The notes: generated by a model not told the origin, from the sequence alone. A stretch of DNA of 64,000 nt from Siphonodentalium dalli (GCA_032622095.1 CP136062.1:198531887-198595886), one strand, 5' to 3'; shown: positions 34,137 through 45,345, numbered from the stretch's first letter. Translations and numbers: made by a program.

Positions 34137-34358
34137 CACTACTAGTGCAAAATTGGCACTTGGACCCATAAGTTCCAATAATTTGAGAATTTGTGTTATT
34201 ATGTACATTTGTATATGTGTACATTTACTTCTTTAGTACATAATGTTCAGTATACTCTATAATTAAACATCAAAACTCTAGATTATGATTCCGATCATAG
34301 CTATTTACTATTGTCAAGAGATGGGTTAAACATCTGGCGATCATGATCGGCCTCTCGT
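34137..34358 (+). mobile_element. Helentron-like 3' end
   Basis: Shares about 220 bp with 41140-41315, including 'aagttccaataattt', 'agtatactctataatt' and 'gattccgatcatag'. It ends with the palindrome GGCGATCATGATCGGCCTCTCGT written as GCGATCATGATCGGC plus CTCTCGT. It stops 50 bp before the MRPL36 splice acceptor. Confidence 0.7.
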
Positions 34359-34407
34359 TTATGAATGGATGTGTGTTGAATTTAATCAAATCTTTCATTT
34401 ATTACAG

Positions 34408-34951
34408 GTGGTGTCACTGGTGTGATATGTCAAAAGTGATCACTATGAACTTCTTGAGGAAACTGTCATATGTACCAATAGCTGCACAATTATTCAACAA
34501 TGCTAGGAGAATCAGCACTTCATTACACTTAAGGACTCTTTCTTCATTGAGCATGATCCAGTGTAGGTCAAATGAGGCTTCTGTTTTACAAATCTCATCT
34601 CCAGCTTTCCAGAAGCATGGATTATTTGGATCATTACTGCCGCTCAATGCAGTGACTTATGTGCCCTGTCGTAACTACAAACCAAAGGCAGTGCTAAAAC
34701 TTAGATGCAGAGATTGTTATTTTGAGAAGCGCGATGAACGCTGGTTTGTTGAATGTACAGCTAAACCACGTCACAAACAAATGCAGATTGTAAGTAAGAG
34801 GAGACTTTATAAAGATGACTACTCGATGGGACCCTGGAAATATGCAGTTTATTGGAAGTTCCAAACTCGACGACGCTTCTATTGGCAAGGAGATACATCG
34901 AAGTATTCCCGTCATGACTGGCTTGAGGGAAGAATCGGAACAGAGGTGTAG
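34408..34951 (+). CDS. MRPL36: Mitochondrial ribosomal protein bL36m
   Basis: The exon starts after the acceptor catttattacag (AG at 34406-34407). The upstream exon is probably 5' UTR and was not found. The likely start is ATG 34445 (A at -3), giving 168 residues; ATG 34427 would add six. Residues 1-36 are basic, Ser/Thr-rich and almost free of acidic residues, as in a mitochondrial presequence. Residues about 78-114 match bL36: KAVLKLRCRDCYFEKRDERW, with zinc ligands Cys88, Cys91, Cys104 and His110 in C-x2-C-x12-C-x5-H spacing, then KQMQ. The family normally ends there (human 103 residues). Here 54 more residues follow, rich in Trp, Tyr, Arg and Lys (GPWKYAVYWKFQTRRRFYW), to a TAG at 34949. 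The protein belongs to the large mitoribosomal subunit. The extension's function is unknown. Confidence 0.92.
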
Positions 34952-34955
34952 ATTG

Positions 34956-34961
34956 AATAAA
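34956..34961 (+). terminator. Poly(A) signal of MRPL36
   Basis: AATAAA lies only 5 bases after the stop, implying a very short 3' UTR. Another AATAAA at 35388-35393 could serve a longer transcript. Confidence 0.45.
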
Positions 34962-34969
34962 TTCTTCAA

Positions 34970-36370
34970 GTTGGAATGTTTCTATTGTTGCTCACATTTA
35001 GATCAAAGTCTATGTAGTCCGAAATTCACATTGGTCCAGTTATCTGTGATACTGATATCATGCAGTATGACTGAATCTTTTCAATCTATATGGGGGGCCT
35101 ATAGATATGAGATAATTCAAGGAAAATTTACAAAGTCCAGTGATGCATGGTCTGAAATATAGGGAAGACCATAAAATTCTGAATTCGGTCAAAACAAGAC
35201 ATTTTGCGCGAAAAAGCAAAAACTTATCTGAATGCCTAATGTTGATTGTCAAAATGCCAGTTGACATTCAATTGTACTTTAAATTTTGAAGTGAGCAATA
35301 GTCTGTTTCCAGATAACAGGACATACAAAGATTCCTAGTGGGGCCACTTGCCGGTACCAAATTTGAGGAAAATTGTTTAAATTGGCCAATAAACGTGGCC
35401 TGTTATGGATCTATAGTTAAAACAAGGCATTTTGCACGAAAAACCCAAAATAAATTTAAAGTTGAACTGCAAACGAATGCATACTGTCGAATGTCTTAAC
35501 TGTTAGTTGCTGATGTTCTATAAATTTGCCACCACTTATCACTGACATCATAAATCATAGTAACCATTTCAGACACTAATGAGATTGCATTTTGTCGGTA
35601 ATACTTCCACTGGCTTAACTCTTTCAGATCTGTTCATTTCATATTAAAATATGACTAAAACCGAAAGTGAGATTTTGATGAAATATCATTAAAAAAAGAA
35701 ATTGGAAATTGCTGAAAACAAATGAACAACAACTTTCACTGCCCAAATAATCGTAGGACATGAATAATAGGAAAACAAACAACAATTTATCATCAGTGCC
35801 ATAACAGCTAGTGGAAACGGATATATAATATATGAGTGAAAATGTGTCTATTTTCCAATTCAGGTTACCATTTTGGCAGCCATGTTGCTATTAGAGAACC
35901 AATTTTTCCTGTATAATGTATTACAATGAATTAATAGCACCCCAATATTGTATGCATTTATATACATAAGGGTGTGAACTCAACACCCACCCAAAAATTG
36001 AAACACATGGCATCCAGAATCACAATCCGCTGAGAAAAAAAACTTTGAACAAAGAATTGTTGCTTACCCCTAAAATTGGCCCTTTGCTTCTGGACTTCAA
36101 AGTTGATATAACTTCTTAGTGAATGAAAATTGATTTCTAGCTGTCGTCTGTCATTGTTTTGCTACTCTCGTGTCTGGTTATCTGTGCGCACTCAACATCT
36201 CTTGTTGAATAGACAGGTTCCTGTTCGAAAGCTGCAAAAATCTGAAAACGTAGTAACCTAAACTGGCCTGCTTATGGAGGCCCTTCAAAATTATCAAGCA
36301 GTACAACAACTTAACTTATGAAAACAACTAGCTGTGGACATCAAGCATCTGCCCAAGTTGTTCCATATTG
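34970..36370. other. No gene seen
   Basis: About 1.4 kb of AT-rich sequence after MRPL36. 'cattttgcgcgaaaaagca' and 'cattttgcacgaaaaaccca' form a pair of related words about 230 bp apart. Otherwise nothing is supported. Confidence 0.45.
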
Positions 36371-36376
36371 ACCGAA

Positions 36377-36502
36377 TTAACTCTTTCATGCTTGGTTCCT
36401 GAAATTTAGCGAAAACCGTGTGCCAATGCATTTTTATGTTTACCCATACCATAGTATGGTAAACATAGTGTCGTTGCCCGGATTGACCACTCGTCGTTGG
36501 TC

Positions 36503-36534
<32 letters not shown>

Positions 36535-38463
36535 CGTAGACACTTTACGAGTAATGCGATAACTCAAACATTTTCTATCCGATCAAAACCAAATTTTGTA
36601 TATGGGTTTCTCAGCCTAAAATACAGATCGAGTTCGAATATGGGTTTGATCCGATTTATTTTAAAGGAGTTATGACCCTTTTTCGAAAATAAAATTAAAA
36701 AAACAAAAATCCGATGCTATAACCAAAGTATATTTTGTCCGATTGTGTTCATATTTGATATGTAGGTTTATGATGACATGCCCCTCATCTGTATAGTTTT
36801 TGGTATTGATTGGTTGATCGGTTTAGAAAATAATTAACCCTTTACACACATGCTATCCAATGCAATAAGTTGAACATATTTCTTCTGATCTGCCTCATAT
36901 TTCTTACCTAGGTTTTTCTTAGCACGTTCTTAGTCTGTATGGTTTTTGGTATTGTTTAATTAACCCTTTTCACTCTTATGTTTACTTAGAATTCACCCAA
37001 GCTGCTATGACTCAAAACATTTTTCATCTGATCAGCACCAAATTTGGTATACGAATTTATCACCCCTAAATACAGATCGAGTTCGAATATGGGTTTGATC
37101 CGATATATTTTAACAGAGTTATGACCCTTTATAATTCAAATAATTACTGCTGGGAATTTTAAGAGAACATATCTGGCAGACCATGTGTTATTGAAATGAG
37201 TTAATTATCACTATGTCTATGGACATGCTATAAAGCCTGATAGTGGTACTCCTGGCTGGCAGGATTTGTTATCATATTAATGTCAAATTGATTGATGGCT
37301 ATCTGGTGGAGTGCTGTTTTCTGTGCAATATTAAGTTAACCCCTTTGCTGAAACAGGTTCATTACTAAAGTTTATGTAAACACTATAGGACACCTATTCT
37401 AAAATATTAAATTGGAATAGTCCATTGTTACTTAATTTGTAGGGATGTTTTACAGACATTGTTGTCTACATACACTGTTGTCTTATCTTAGACAAAAATT
37501 AATCCACACATTCCTCAGTTCCATGATGTGATGTCATTGCAAATGATTAACCCTCTCCACACATCATATGGTTTTGAAGCTTTTCGTTTGATCATTCTCC
37601 TATATTATGTCCAGGTTGATGGTGATCCACTTTTGATTTGCATGGATTTGGGATTAAAATTAAACCATTCCATAGACACATATTATGCGATTGACAGATA
37701 TAATATTATCCCTTTCACTTTGATCCAGGTTCAGTAAGGGTTTCAATAAATCACCAATTATATATTCATCATTAGAGGAAATGTCTTATTTTGAAATTCC
37801 CTCAGTTGCATTTGGGCTCCAGGGTAATATTAATGGTGCTGGTATTCTTGAGACTGACTTATTGTATGGGTTTCTAAATCCAATGACATGCTTTGTATAG
37901 ACTATTTTGTGTTTATCAGTTCATTAGTTTGGGTAAGATTAACCCTCTTCTATCCGATTTGATAACTCAAATATTTCCATTGACTATGTTTATACATGTA
38001 GTTCTTGGCATAGTTGACAAGAACACACCCCTAACCTGCATAGTGAGGGTCATTTGGTTTATTTGCTTAAAAATATTAACATCCTCCGCCAATCCTGTTG
38101 ACACAATGTGATAACTAAATATTTTTCACATGATCACTATATTAAGTGTGAATTGTTGAAACTTTAGCACTCATGAAAAGGTTGATGTAAGGATTTATAA
38201 AATTTATAAAAATAGCTAATCGCTATCGCTAAGGTATGGGTTAAACATCTGCCGATCGTGATCGGCCTCTCGTCTTATATATACGAGTCTCCCACAGGGA
38301 GCCTCGCATATATAAGAGAATGCATTGGCCTAACACTATTAACCTTGTAAGGCAATGCATTCTACTATATACGCGAGGTCTCCAGAGACTCACATATAAG
38401 ATAATGCACTGGCAAATGATATTTAATGCTGCACCAGCGCAGCTCCCGCCATGAAATGGTTAA
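36377..38463. mobile_element. piggyBac-type MITE, second subfamily, split by a Helentron-like element
   Basis: TTAA at 36377-36380 and 38460-38463. The left part (to about 36431) reads ctctttcatgcttggttcct ... gtgccaatgca. The right part (from about 38274) has the rest of the left hairpin, the whole right hairpin and the end gcgcagctcccgccatgaa. The break lies inside the left hairpin at 'gcatt|ctctta'. Confidence 0.82.
36432..38273 (+). mobile_element. Helentron-like element, copy 1 (about 1.84 kb)
   Basis: The 5' end is TTTTATGTTTACCCATACC followed by its own reverse complement (palindrome with centre atagtat). Next come tgtccgtccgtccgtctg and units with 'gagttcgaatatgggtttga' and 'gagttatgacccttt'. 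The 3' end is the palindrome GCCGATCGTGATCGGC then CTCTCGT. The ends are fixed by the interrupted MITE on both sides. Palindromic ends and T-rich insertion sites fit Helentron/Helitron2 non-autonomous elements. No Rep-helicase coding is seen. Confidence 0.7.
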
Positions 38464-39004
38464 GAACTCAAATGAACAAACTCTCCTTGGCAAACAATCA
38501 ACTGAAACTGAGACAAAATGTTTGCTTGCAAAAAACGCAAGTAAAACATTAAATAGAAACCCTTTTTAGTTTGCAGGGACTCCTCTGAGTGATACCGTAA
38601 ATTTACCAGGGTGTTACTCGGTTAAACTTTGTCTATAGTGAATCGTCCCCGTTATACACACATATTATGTAGACCCACCCATGTATTTTTATGTGTACTC
38701 ATACCATACATGTAGTATGGTACACATAGTGTCAACGTCCTGATCGATTGACCACTCATCAATCGTTCGTCAGTCCATCCGTCTGTCTAGTCGCCTAGCT
38801 GCATGTCCGTAGACATTTTACGCATGGTGCGATAACTCAATCACTTTCTATCCTATTGGAATTGGATGTGTATGAGTTTCTCAGCTCAAAATCCAGATCG
38901 AGTTCGAATATGGGTGTGGTCCGATTTTTATGTTTACCCATACCATAGTATGGTAAACATAGTGTCGTTGTCCGGATTGACCACTCGTCGTTGGTCCGTC
39001 TGTC

Positions 39005-39036
<32 letters not shown>

Positions 39037-39872
39037 CATAGACACTTTACGAGTAATGCGATAACTCGAACATTTTCTATCCGATCGGAACCAAATTTTG
39101 TGTATGGGTTTCTCAGCCCAAAATACAGATCGAGTTCGAATTTGGGTTTGATCCGAGTTTTTGTTACAGAGTTATGGCCCTTTTTCTACTTATAATTCAC
39201 GTATTCTGCTATAAGTCAAACATGTTTTATCTGATTGGAACCAAATTGTATGTGAGTTTTACAGCCCAAAATACAGATCGAGTTCGAATATGGGTTTGAT
39301 CCGATTTATTTTAAAGGAGTTATGACCCTTTTTCGAAAGAAAAAAAAAATACATTTGATTTTTTTAGATTCATTTTTTAACTTTTATATTAATAATAATA
39401 AAAAAAATGTCATTGACTCTTTCATTTGTTTTCATTTAGATATTGATGATTATGATACAAGTTGATAAAAAGGTTCCCAATGTGTCCCTTTAAATATTTA
39501 GTAATGAACCCATAAATTAATAGTGTTAAGGTGCCATTACACGACCGAGCCGTTTTTGCATACAGCATAGATCCCCCAATTAATGTCAAGTAGCAGTTAA
39601 ATAACAGAATTCCTCCTGATATCTGATAAAAAAACACATGTGTAGTTCACAATATTGGAGTGTACTATATAGACTGCCACTGGTTAATATATTATAATGT
39701 TATTTATTTGGTGATAGACTGTATCCCACAGACCAGTTAATTATGATGGACAGTCTGTGAAAGATTTCCTGATAAAACAGTGCTTTTAAAAGTTTGCTAG
39801 ATGCTGCATTGCACAGCTGAATATATAACTCTACAGATGGTCTGAGGTCATTACGTGTGCTCGCGCAACAGT

Positions 39873-40403
39873 ATGGCGATCAGACAGATTCGTAGGTTGG
39901 TGTCACCCTACTCTGTTTCACTCCATGACGTCACCAAAAATGACGTAAAACCTCGTGACGTTCTGACATTTTTACTGTGCCGCGTTTTTGCTATGTTTAT
40001 TTTATGTGTTGTTTTCGATTATTTGTTTGTCGCCGATATCGCCCTTTGTCGGGATTCCCTGTTTCTATATTTAAAACTGGCATGCTCGTAGTGAGCCTCG
40101 ATTTCGATTTTTTCTCCCAGGTCAAAATATGTCAGAGTTATGACAAAAATAGATCGACCTACATTTTCTCCATCAGAACTATACATCAAAGAGTCTATAG
40201 ACTCCTTCGGGACCTACATAGAATCTTTCATTTGGGTATTTTTACTTATAATTGGGAAGTTTTATCATTTTTGGTTCGTGCGAAGACCTCTTTTTATCGT
40301 GCGGGAAAAGAGACATTCAAAACGCGATTTCGTAATTCGACGCAAAAGGCTGAATAGCCTAACCTTCAGCCGAGTTCCGGGTCAAATACGACGAATGACG
40401 TAA
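39873..40403 (+). other. Two small hydrophobic ORFs in a CpG-richer patch
   Basis: ATG 39873 (A at -3, G at +4) opens 72 codons starting MAIRQIRRLVSPYS with one hydrophobic stretch (about residues 33-55) and ending at 40091. ATG 40140 in the same frame opens 87 codons (MTKIDRPTFSPSELYIKESI) with one hydrophobic segment and a basic C-terminus. TGACGTCA at 39928 and further gtgacg/tgacgt words lie within the first ORF. The sequence sits inside a Helentron-like complex and before a CTAG-type end at 40855, so it may be transposon cargo. No family is recognised, and coding status is uncertain. Confidence 0.25.
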
Positions 40404-40819
40404 CACAAAACAAAACGCATTTGTTGACACAAACACCGTTTGAAGAAGTTTATTATTACATAAAATGATCGTTATTGATTAATTATTAATTAATTATTGA
40501 TATTTATTGTTGCATATTGGCTGCTATCAATATTTACACAAATGGCATTCATTATATTCATATAATTGCTCCTTTGGTCAACTTTGACTATCGGAAAATG
40601 AAAATGAAAATATGCCGCTGAAAAAAATGTAATCGATATTAAAGTCTCATCCTTTCGGCAACATGGATTTGGTTGTAATTACTTAAAATGATTAATATAG
40701 TAATTTGCCTTTTTGTGATATAATGAGAAATGGTAATTGTCTTTTTTTGCTAACATTAAATAAAATAAATTAAGTAAAATACAGTGAAATTATTTTTTAA
40801 ATTATTGTTATTACATTTT

Positions 40820-40856
40820 TGCGCACGTTGGCATCTCTCTGAGTGCATTCTAGTTA
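40820..40856 (+). mobile_element. Helitron-like 3' terminus
   Basis: gcgcacgttggcatctctct then gagtgcattCTAG followed by TT. It shares the last 13 bases with the terminus at 17209. Its 5' partner is not identified. Confidence 0.4.
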
Positions 40857-41104
40857 TAAATGTTATTGTATTAATAATAGAGATGCCAGCATCAATATAA
40901 ACAATGTCTGTGATTTGTTGACAGCTCTGCTATATAATTGATATTAATGGGTCAGCAGTGAGGTGTCTTTATCTTGATGGGTGTTGTTGGTAGAATTTGA
41001 GATATTATCATTGTAAACTTAAATTGGACTCTCTTAACCCAAGTATTCCATGTCCAGGTCACCTTTTTCACATTTATCCCAAGACTGTGGTGGGGCAGCA
41101 TTAC

Positions 41105-41150
41105 AGATCCTGTACCAGTGCATTCTCTTATATAAATGCGAGTGACCTAT
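41105..41150. repeat. Fragment of the hairpin MITE core
   Basis: 'ccagtgcattctcttatata' plus aatgcgag is one quarter of the hairpin core seen in the TTAA-type MITEs. It runs directly into the Helentron-like 3' region, as if the latter had inserted there. Confidence 0.5.
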
Positions 41151-41691
41151 AAATTCCAATAATTTGTTTTATGTACATTTGTCTATATTAGTATAATAGT
41201 ACATACCAGTATACTCTATAATTCAACATCAAAACTCTCATTTATGATTCCGATCATAGTAATTTACTATCGCCAAGGGACGGGTTAACATCCGCCGATC
41301 ATGATCGGCCTCTCGTTTAAAATGAAGTTATGGCAATTTAAAAAAAAAAAAATTTAATTTAATTTTTTTACATTCAACTCCTTGCTCAATTAAACAAATT
41401 AAAATTAAAAAAAGAAACATTTCTTCAATAAAATTTCTGAGACTCATTTAAACATCCCCGAAACCACCGTGTTGATTGATCTAACATGGTGTGAAGGGGC
41501 CTTGGATGGTAGGTACATGTATTTCTAATGATGAGCCATCAAAGCCCTTTGAACAATTCCAGTTTATATATCTACCAGGTACCTATTCACTTTGGTACTC
41601 CCTGTATTAGAGCATATCTCATTTACATAGTCTCCACTGTGTACAGCAATTAAACAATTGACATATGTTGTGCATTGTACATGTATGTATA

Positions 41692-42210
41692 TGCCCAGTG
41701 ACTCTTTTAATCCATTTGGGACAGCGGGGCCCCCTTAATTTGGCAGAAACATGGCATGTTATAACAATATTTGAAAAATTTATATGCTGAGTGACTGTTT
41801 TAATCCAATTAGCAGAGTGGGGTCCCCTTAATTTGGCAGAAACACAGGTTGTTATGACAATATTTGCAAAACATATATGCCCAGTGACTGTTTTAATCCA
41901 ATTAGAACAGTGGGGAACTCTAAATTTGGCAGAAACATGGGATGTTATGACAACATGTGCACAATTTATATGCCCAGTGACTGTTTTAATCCAATTAGCA
42001 GAGTGGGGACCCCTATATTTGGCCGAAACATGGGATGTTATGACACTATGTGCAGAATGTGTATGCCCAGTGACTGTTTTAATCCAATTAGCTGAGTGGG
42101 GACACCTAAATTTGGCAGAAACATGAGATATTATGAAAATATGTGCACAATTTATATGCCCAGTGACTGTTTTAATCCAATTAGCAGAGTGGGGACCCCT
42201 TAATTTGAGC
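41692..42210. repeat. 93-bp tandem repeat, six units
   Basis: The word ccagtgactgttttaatcca recurs every 93 bp from 41695. Because 93 is divisible by three, the plus strand stays open for 111 codons as a 31-residue repeat. The frame shows no other sign of coding. Confidence 0.88.
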
Positions 42211-42639
42211 TCACAAACTATGTATTCACAAGCTTACCTCTATCAGTAAATTTGTTCATTAAAACCAGCTACCTCTGTATGTCACGTCGCCCCTTATATG
42301 GTAAAAAGTGTGTAGTAATGAATTTACCTCATAAGGATGGTACACTGTTGGATGCTGTACAACCTCTGTATGTCACCCATTATATGGAAAATGGGCGGGT
42401 TATGAATTTACCTCCTAACGATGGTGCAGTGTTTCAAACACTGTGTTTGCTGCTGTAGAATGATTTGTGAGGCAAGTACTGTTACAGGCTCGTGGTTTCC
42501 TGTACGTAAAGGGACCGGTAAAACTAAAACTACACGATTATGACGCCAGTTAACATTGGTCTCTAACTACAACGAAAATGGTAGACCTCGGTTGGTAGTT
42601 ACATCGTTCGATACCTCGTTGGGATGGTAACAAACAAGT

Positions 42640-42738
42640 GTGTGCGTGTGGGTGATCCCAGGAACAATATGGGCGGGTCCTTGACCTTAACCTCGCTCAT
42701 ATATAGGCATGTTTCTGGACAGATCGAACAATAGTTTT
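42640..42738. repeat. Fragment of the 'gggaacaatatggacgggt' repeat
   Basis: Matches 46075-46190 (gaacaatatggrcgggt, cttgacctcgctcatatata, catgtttctggac). It is cut at 42739 by array B. Confidence 0.65.
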
Positions 42739-44061
42739 TAGCTCAACTTATACTTTGTAAGTTTGAGCTATTGCCATGGGTTGTCGTCCGTGTGTCTGTG
42801 TGTCCGTCAACAATTTCCTTTGGGGTGGGCTACAGGTCGTACCTTAGTTCTGATCTTTATGAAATTTGACATGAATGTTGACATTGACATGTAGATGGGA
42901 ACGAGTCATTTTGGGGTCATTCAGCCAAAAAACATGGCCGCTGATGGCCATCTTGGATTTCAAAATTAAATCCATTGGCGCGGGCTACAGGTCGTACTGT
43001 TCGTCTGATCATCATGAAATTTGTCATGGATGTTAATATTGACATGTAGATGGGAACGAGTCATTTTGGGGTCGTTTCGGCCAAATAACATGGCCGCCAG
43101 CAGCCATCTTGGATTTTACTCTTTGCATAACTAAATCCTTTGGTGCGGGCTACAGGTCGTAGCTTTGGTCGGATCTTCATGAAATTTGTCATGGATGTTA
43201 ACAATGACATGTAGATGGGAAAACGAGTCATTTTTGGGTCGTTCGGCCAAAAAACATGGCCGCCAGCAGCCATCTTGGATTTTACTCTTTGCATGACTAA
43301 ATACTTTGGCGCGGGCTACAGGTCGTAGCTTTGGTCTGATCATCATAAAATTTGTCAAGAATGTTAATAATGACATGTAGATGGGAACGATTCCTTTTGG
43401 GGTCATTCGGCCAAATAATATGGCGGCTGGTGGCCATCTTGTATTTCAAAATTAAATCCATTGGCGCGGACTACAGGTCGTACTATTCGTCTGATCATCA
43501 TGAAATTTGTCCTGGATGTTAACAATGACATGTAGATGGGAACGAGTCATTTTGGGGTTATTCGGCCAAAAAACATGGCCGCTAGCAGCCATCTTTGATC
43601 TTACTCTTTGCATGATTAAATCCTTTGGCGCGGGCTACATGTCGTAAGGGTCATTGAGCCAAACAACATGGCCACCAGCAGCCATCTTGGATTTTACTCT
43701 TTGCATGACTAAATCCTTCAAATGGCGCAGGCTACAGGTCGTAGCTTTGGTCGGATCTTCATGAAATTTGTCATGGATGTTAACAATGACATTTAGATGA
43801 GAACGAGTCATTTTTGGGTTATTCGGAAAAAAACATGGCCATTTTATAATTTAATCTTTGCATCACTAAATTCTTTGGCACACCATACTCACAACATCCC
43901 TGATCTGCATGATCATTATGAAACTTGTCATGAATGTTGATATTGACATGTACATCTTGTCTTACTTAAACATTTCACCTTCCCTATTCCTCCATTTACT
44001 GTCAACCATTAAATTATTCCTCTACTTAAGTTGAGCTGCAGTGTCATTGACACTTTCATTT
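42739..44061 (-). mobile_element. Tandem-repeat element, array B (same family as A)
   Basis: This is the reverse complement of the array A layout: hairpin TAGCTCAACTTATAC / gtaagtttgagcta (42739-42770), then about seven units of roughly 160 bp with aaaacatggccgccagcagc and atcttggattttactctttg. It ends with agttgagctgcagtgtcattgacactttc (44030-44058, stem GTGTCATTGACAC). Both ends match array A. It interrupts the repeat at 42640. Confidence 0.85.
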
Positions 44062-44156
44062 TCTTTCGCCTAAAACTTCTGAGGCGATCACAAAGAAATC
44101 CCTAAATAGCCCGGACGAAGCACAGGCCCATGGAGAAAATTACTAAAATACTAATA

Positions 44157-45345
44157 TAGACTATACCGGTGTAAAGGTTCCAATGATCGATTTTGGCTAA
44201 AACCACACCAACTAACAAAACCCTACAATTTCTACAAATTGATAATTGCAGCCAAAATATCCCTGGGGTGTGTGACCGTGTCTTATTGGCAATAAAATTC
44301 CCTTTCATTTGACATAATATCTCGGCGAAATCGAGATATGATATCGGAATCTACCGAATTCTACCGAACAAATCGGCTCGTCATCTTCCTCTCCGCCGAG
44401 AGCCATTTGACCCGTTATAAAATCAATATTTTCGAGCAATCAATTGTCGCGAACGTGTACTTAAACGCGATGTCATAACCTATAAATGCTCATATATATT
44501 CTACAAGTCATTCTGAAGCCACCGCGCGATATTTTCAACTTTATTCATCAAACGAATTCCAGAAACAAGACGAGTCTGCTACTTTCAGTAAATTTTGAGC
44601 GACTGCATGGCTGATTGATTGACAATGCGAGAGTAAAGTTCACAAATGTTGGCTTGACAAAATAAATATGCATAGATATCCGATAGAGTATTGAAGAAGC
44701 ACTTGAATTATTAACTTTCGCTGTTCCAAGAACTTTATCGGATTTAAAAACAGAAGTGGACTTGAAAGTATAGTTAAATAATTGGAATTTGCTTTGATAT
44801 AAAAATTCTGGGAATGCAACGTGACCTTGACCCGTACATTCTTGTTTTACTTTCGGTTTCAATATTTACTGCCAGTCGCAGTCACGTCTAGTTTCTTCAA
44901 TTCGTTTGATGAATAAAGTTGAAAATATCGAGCACAAACACACCGGGTGAAATAAAAGAGGTATTGGTGGCTTCGGAATGACTTGCAGAATATATATGAG
45001 CATTTATAGGTTATGACATCGCGTTTAAGTACACGTATGCGACAATTTATTGCTCGAAAATATTGATTTTATAACGGCCGGGGTCAAAGGGCTCTCGGCG
45101 GACAGGGAGAATGACGAGCCGATTTGTTCGGTAGAATTCGGTAGGTTCCGATATCATATCTCGACTCGGACTTCGCTTCGTTCGATTTCGCCGAGTTATA
45201 TGTCAAATGAAAGGGAATTTTCTTGCCAATAAAACACTTTGATATTTTGGCTGCAATTATCTATTTCTAGAATTTGTAGGGTTTTGATAGTTGATATGGT
45301 GTTAGCCAAAATCGATCATTGGAACCTTTACAATGGTATAGTCTT
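44157..45345. mobile_element. Long palindrome (arms over 400 bp)
   Basis: 44157-44560 and about 44890-45345 are inverted copies. Paired words include accggtgtaaaggttccaat, ggaattttattgcc/ccctttcatttgac, tcggctcgtcatc, cgcgatgtcataacctataa and caactttattcatcaaacga. The loop is about 330 bp. Its right end runs into the repeat at 45310-45765 shared with 2420-2930. No transposase is seen. Confidence 0.75.

Larger units (their letters stand above)
38687..41315 (+). mobile_element. Helentron-like elements, nested pair
   Basis: One 5' end at 38687 (variant palindrome tatgtgtactcatacc) is interrupted at 38936 by a second 5' end (TTTTATGTTTACCCATACC). The break is at 'gtccgattt', where the family normally reads on to 'attttaaaggagttatg'. 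A single 3' terminus (GCCGATCATGATCGGC, CTCTCGT) ends at 41315. The interior includes other sequence (39840-40855). Confidence 0.6.

Noticed and set aside
38866-39195. 109-codon ORF with SVCPSVCPSVRLSV
   Set aside because: Frame through the tgtccgtccgtctg stretch of the Helentron-like element. It is a simple-repeat artefact.
45050-45232. 60-codon ORF with many charged residues
   Set aside because: Lies in one arm of the 44-45 kb palindrome and is explained by repeat sequence.
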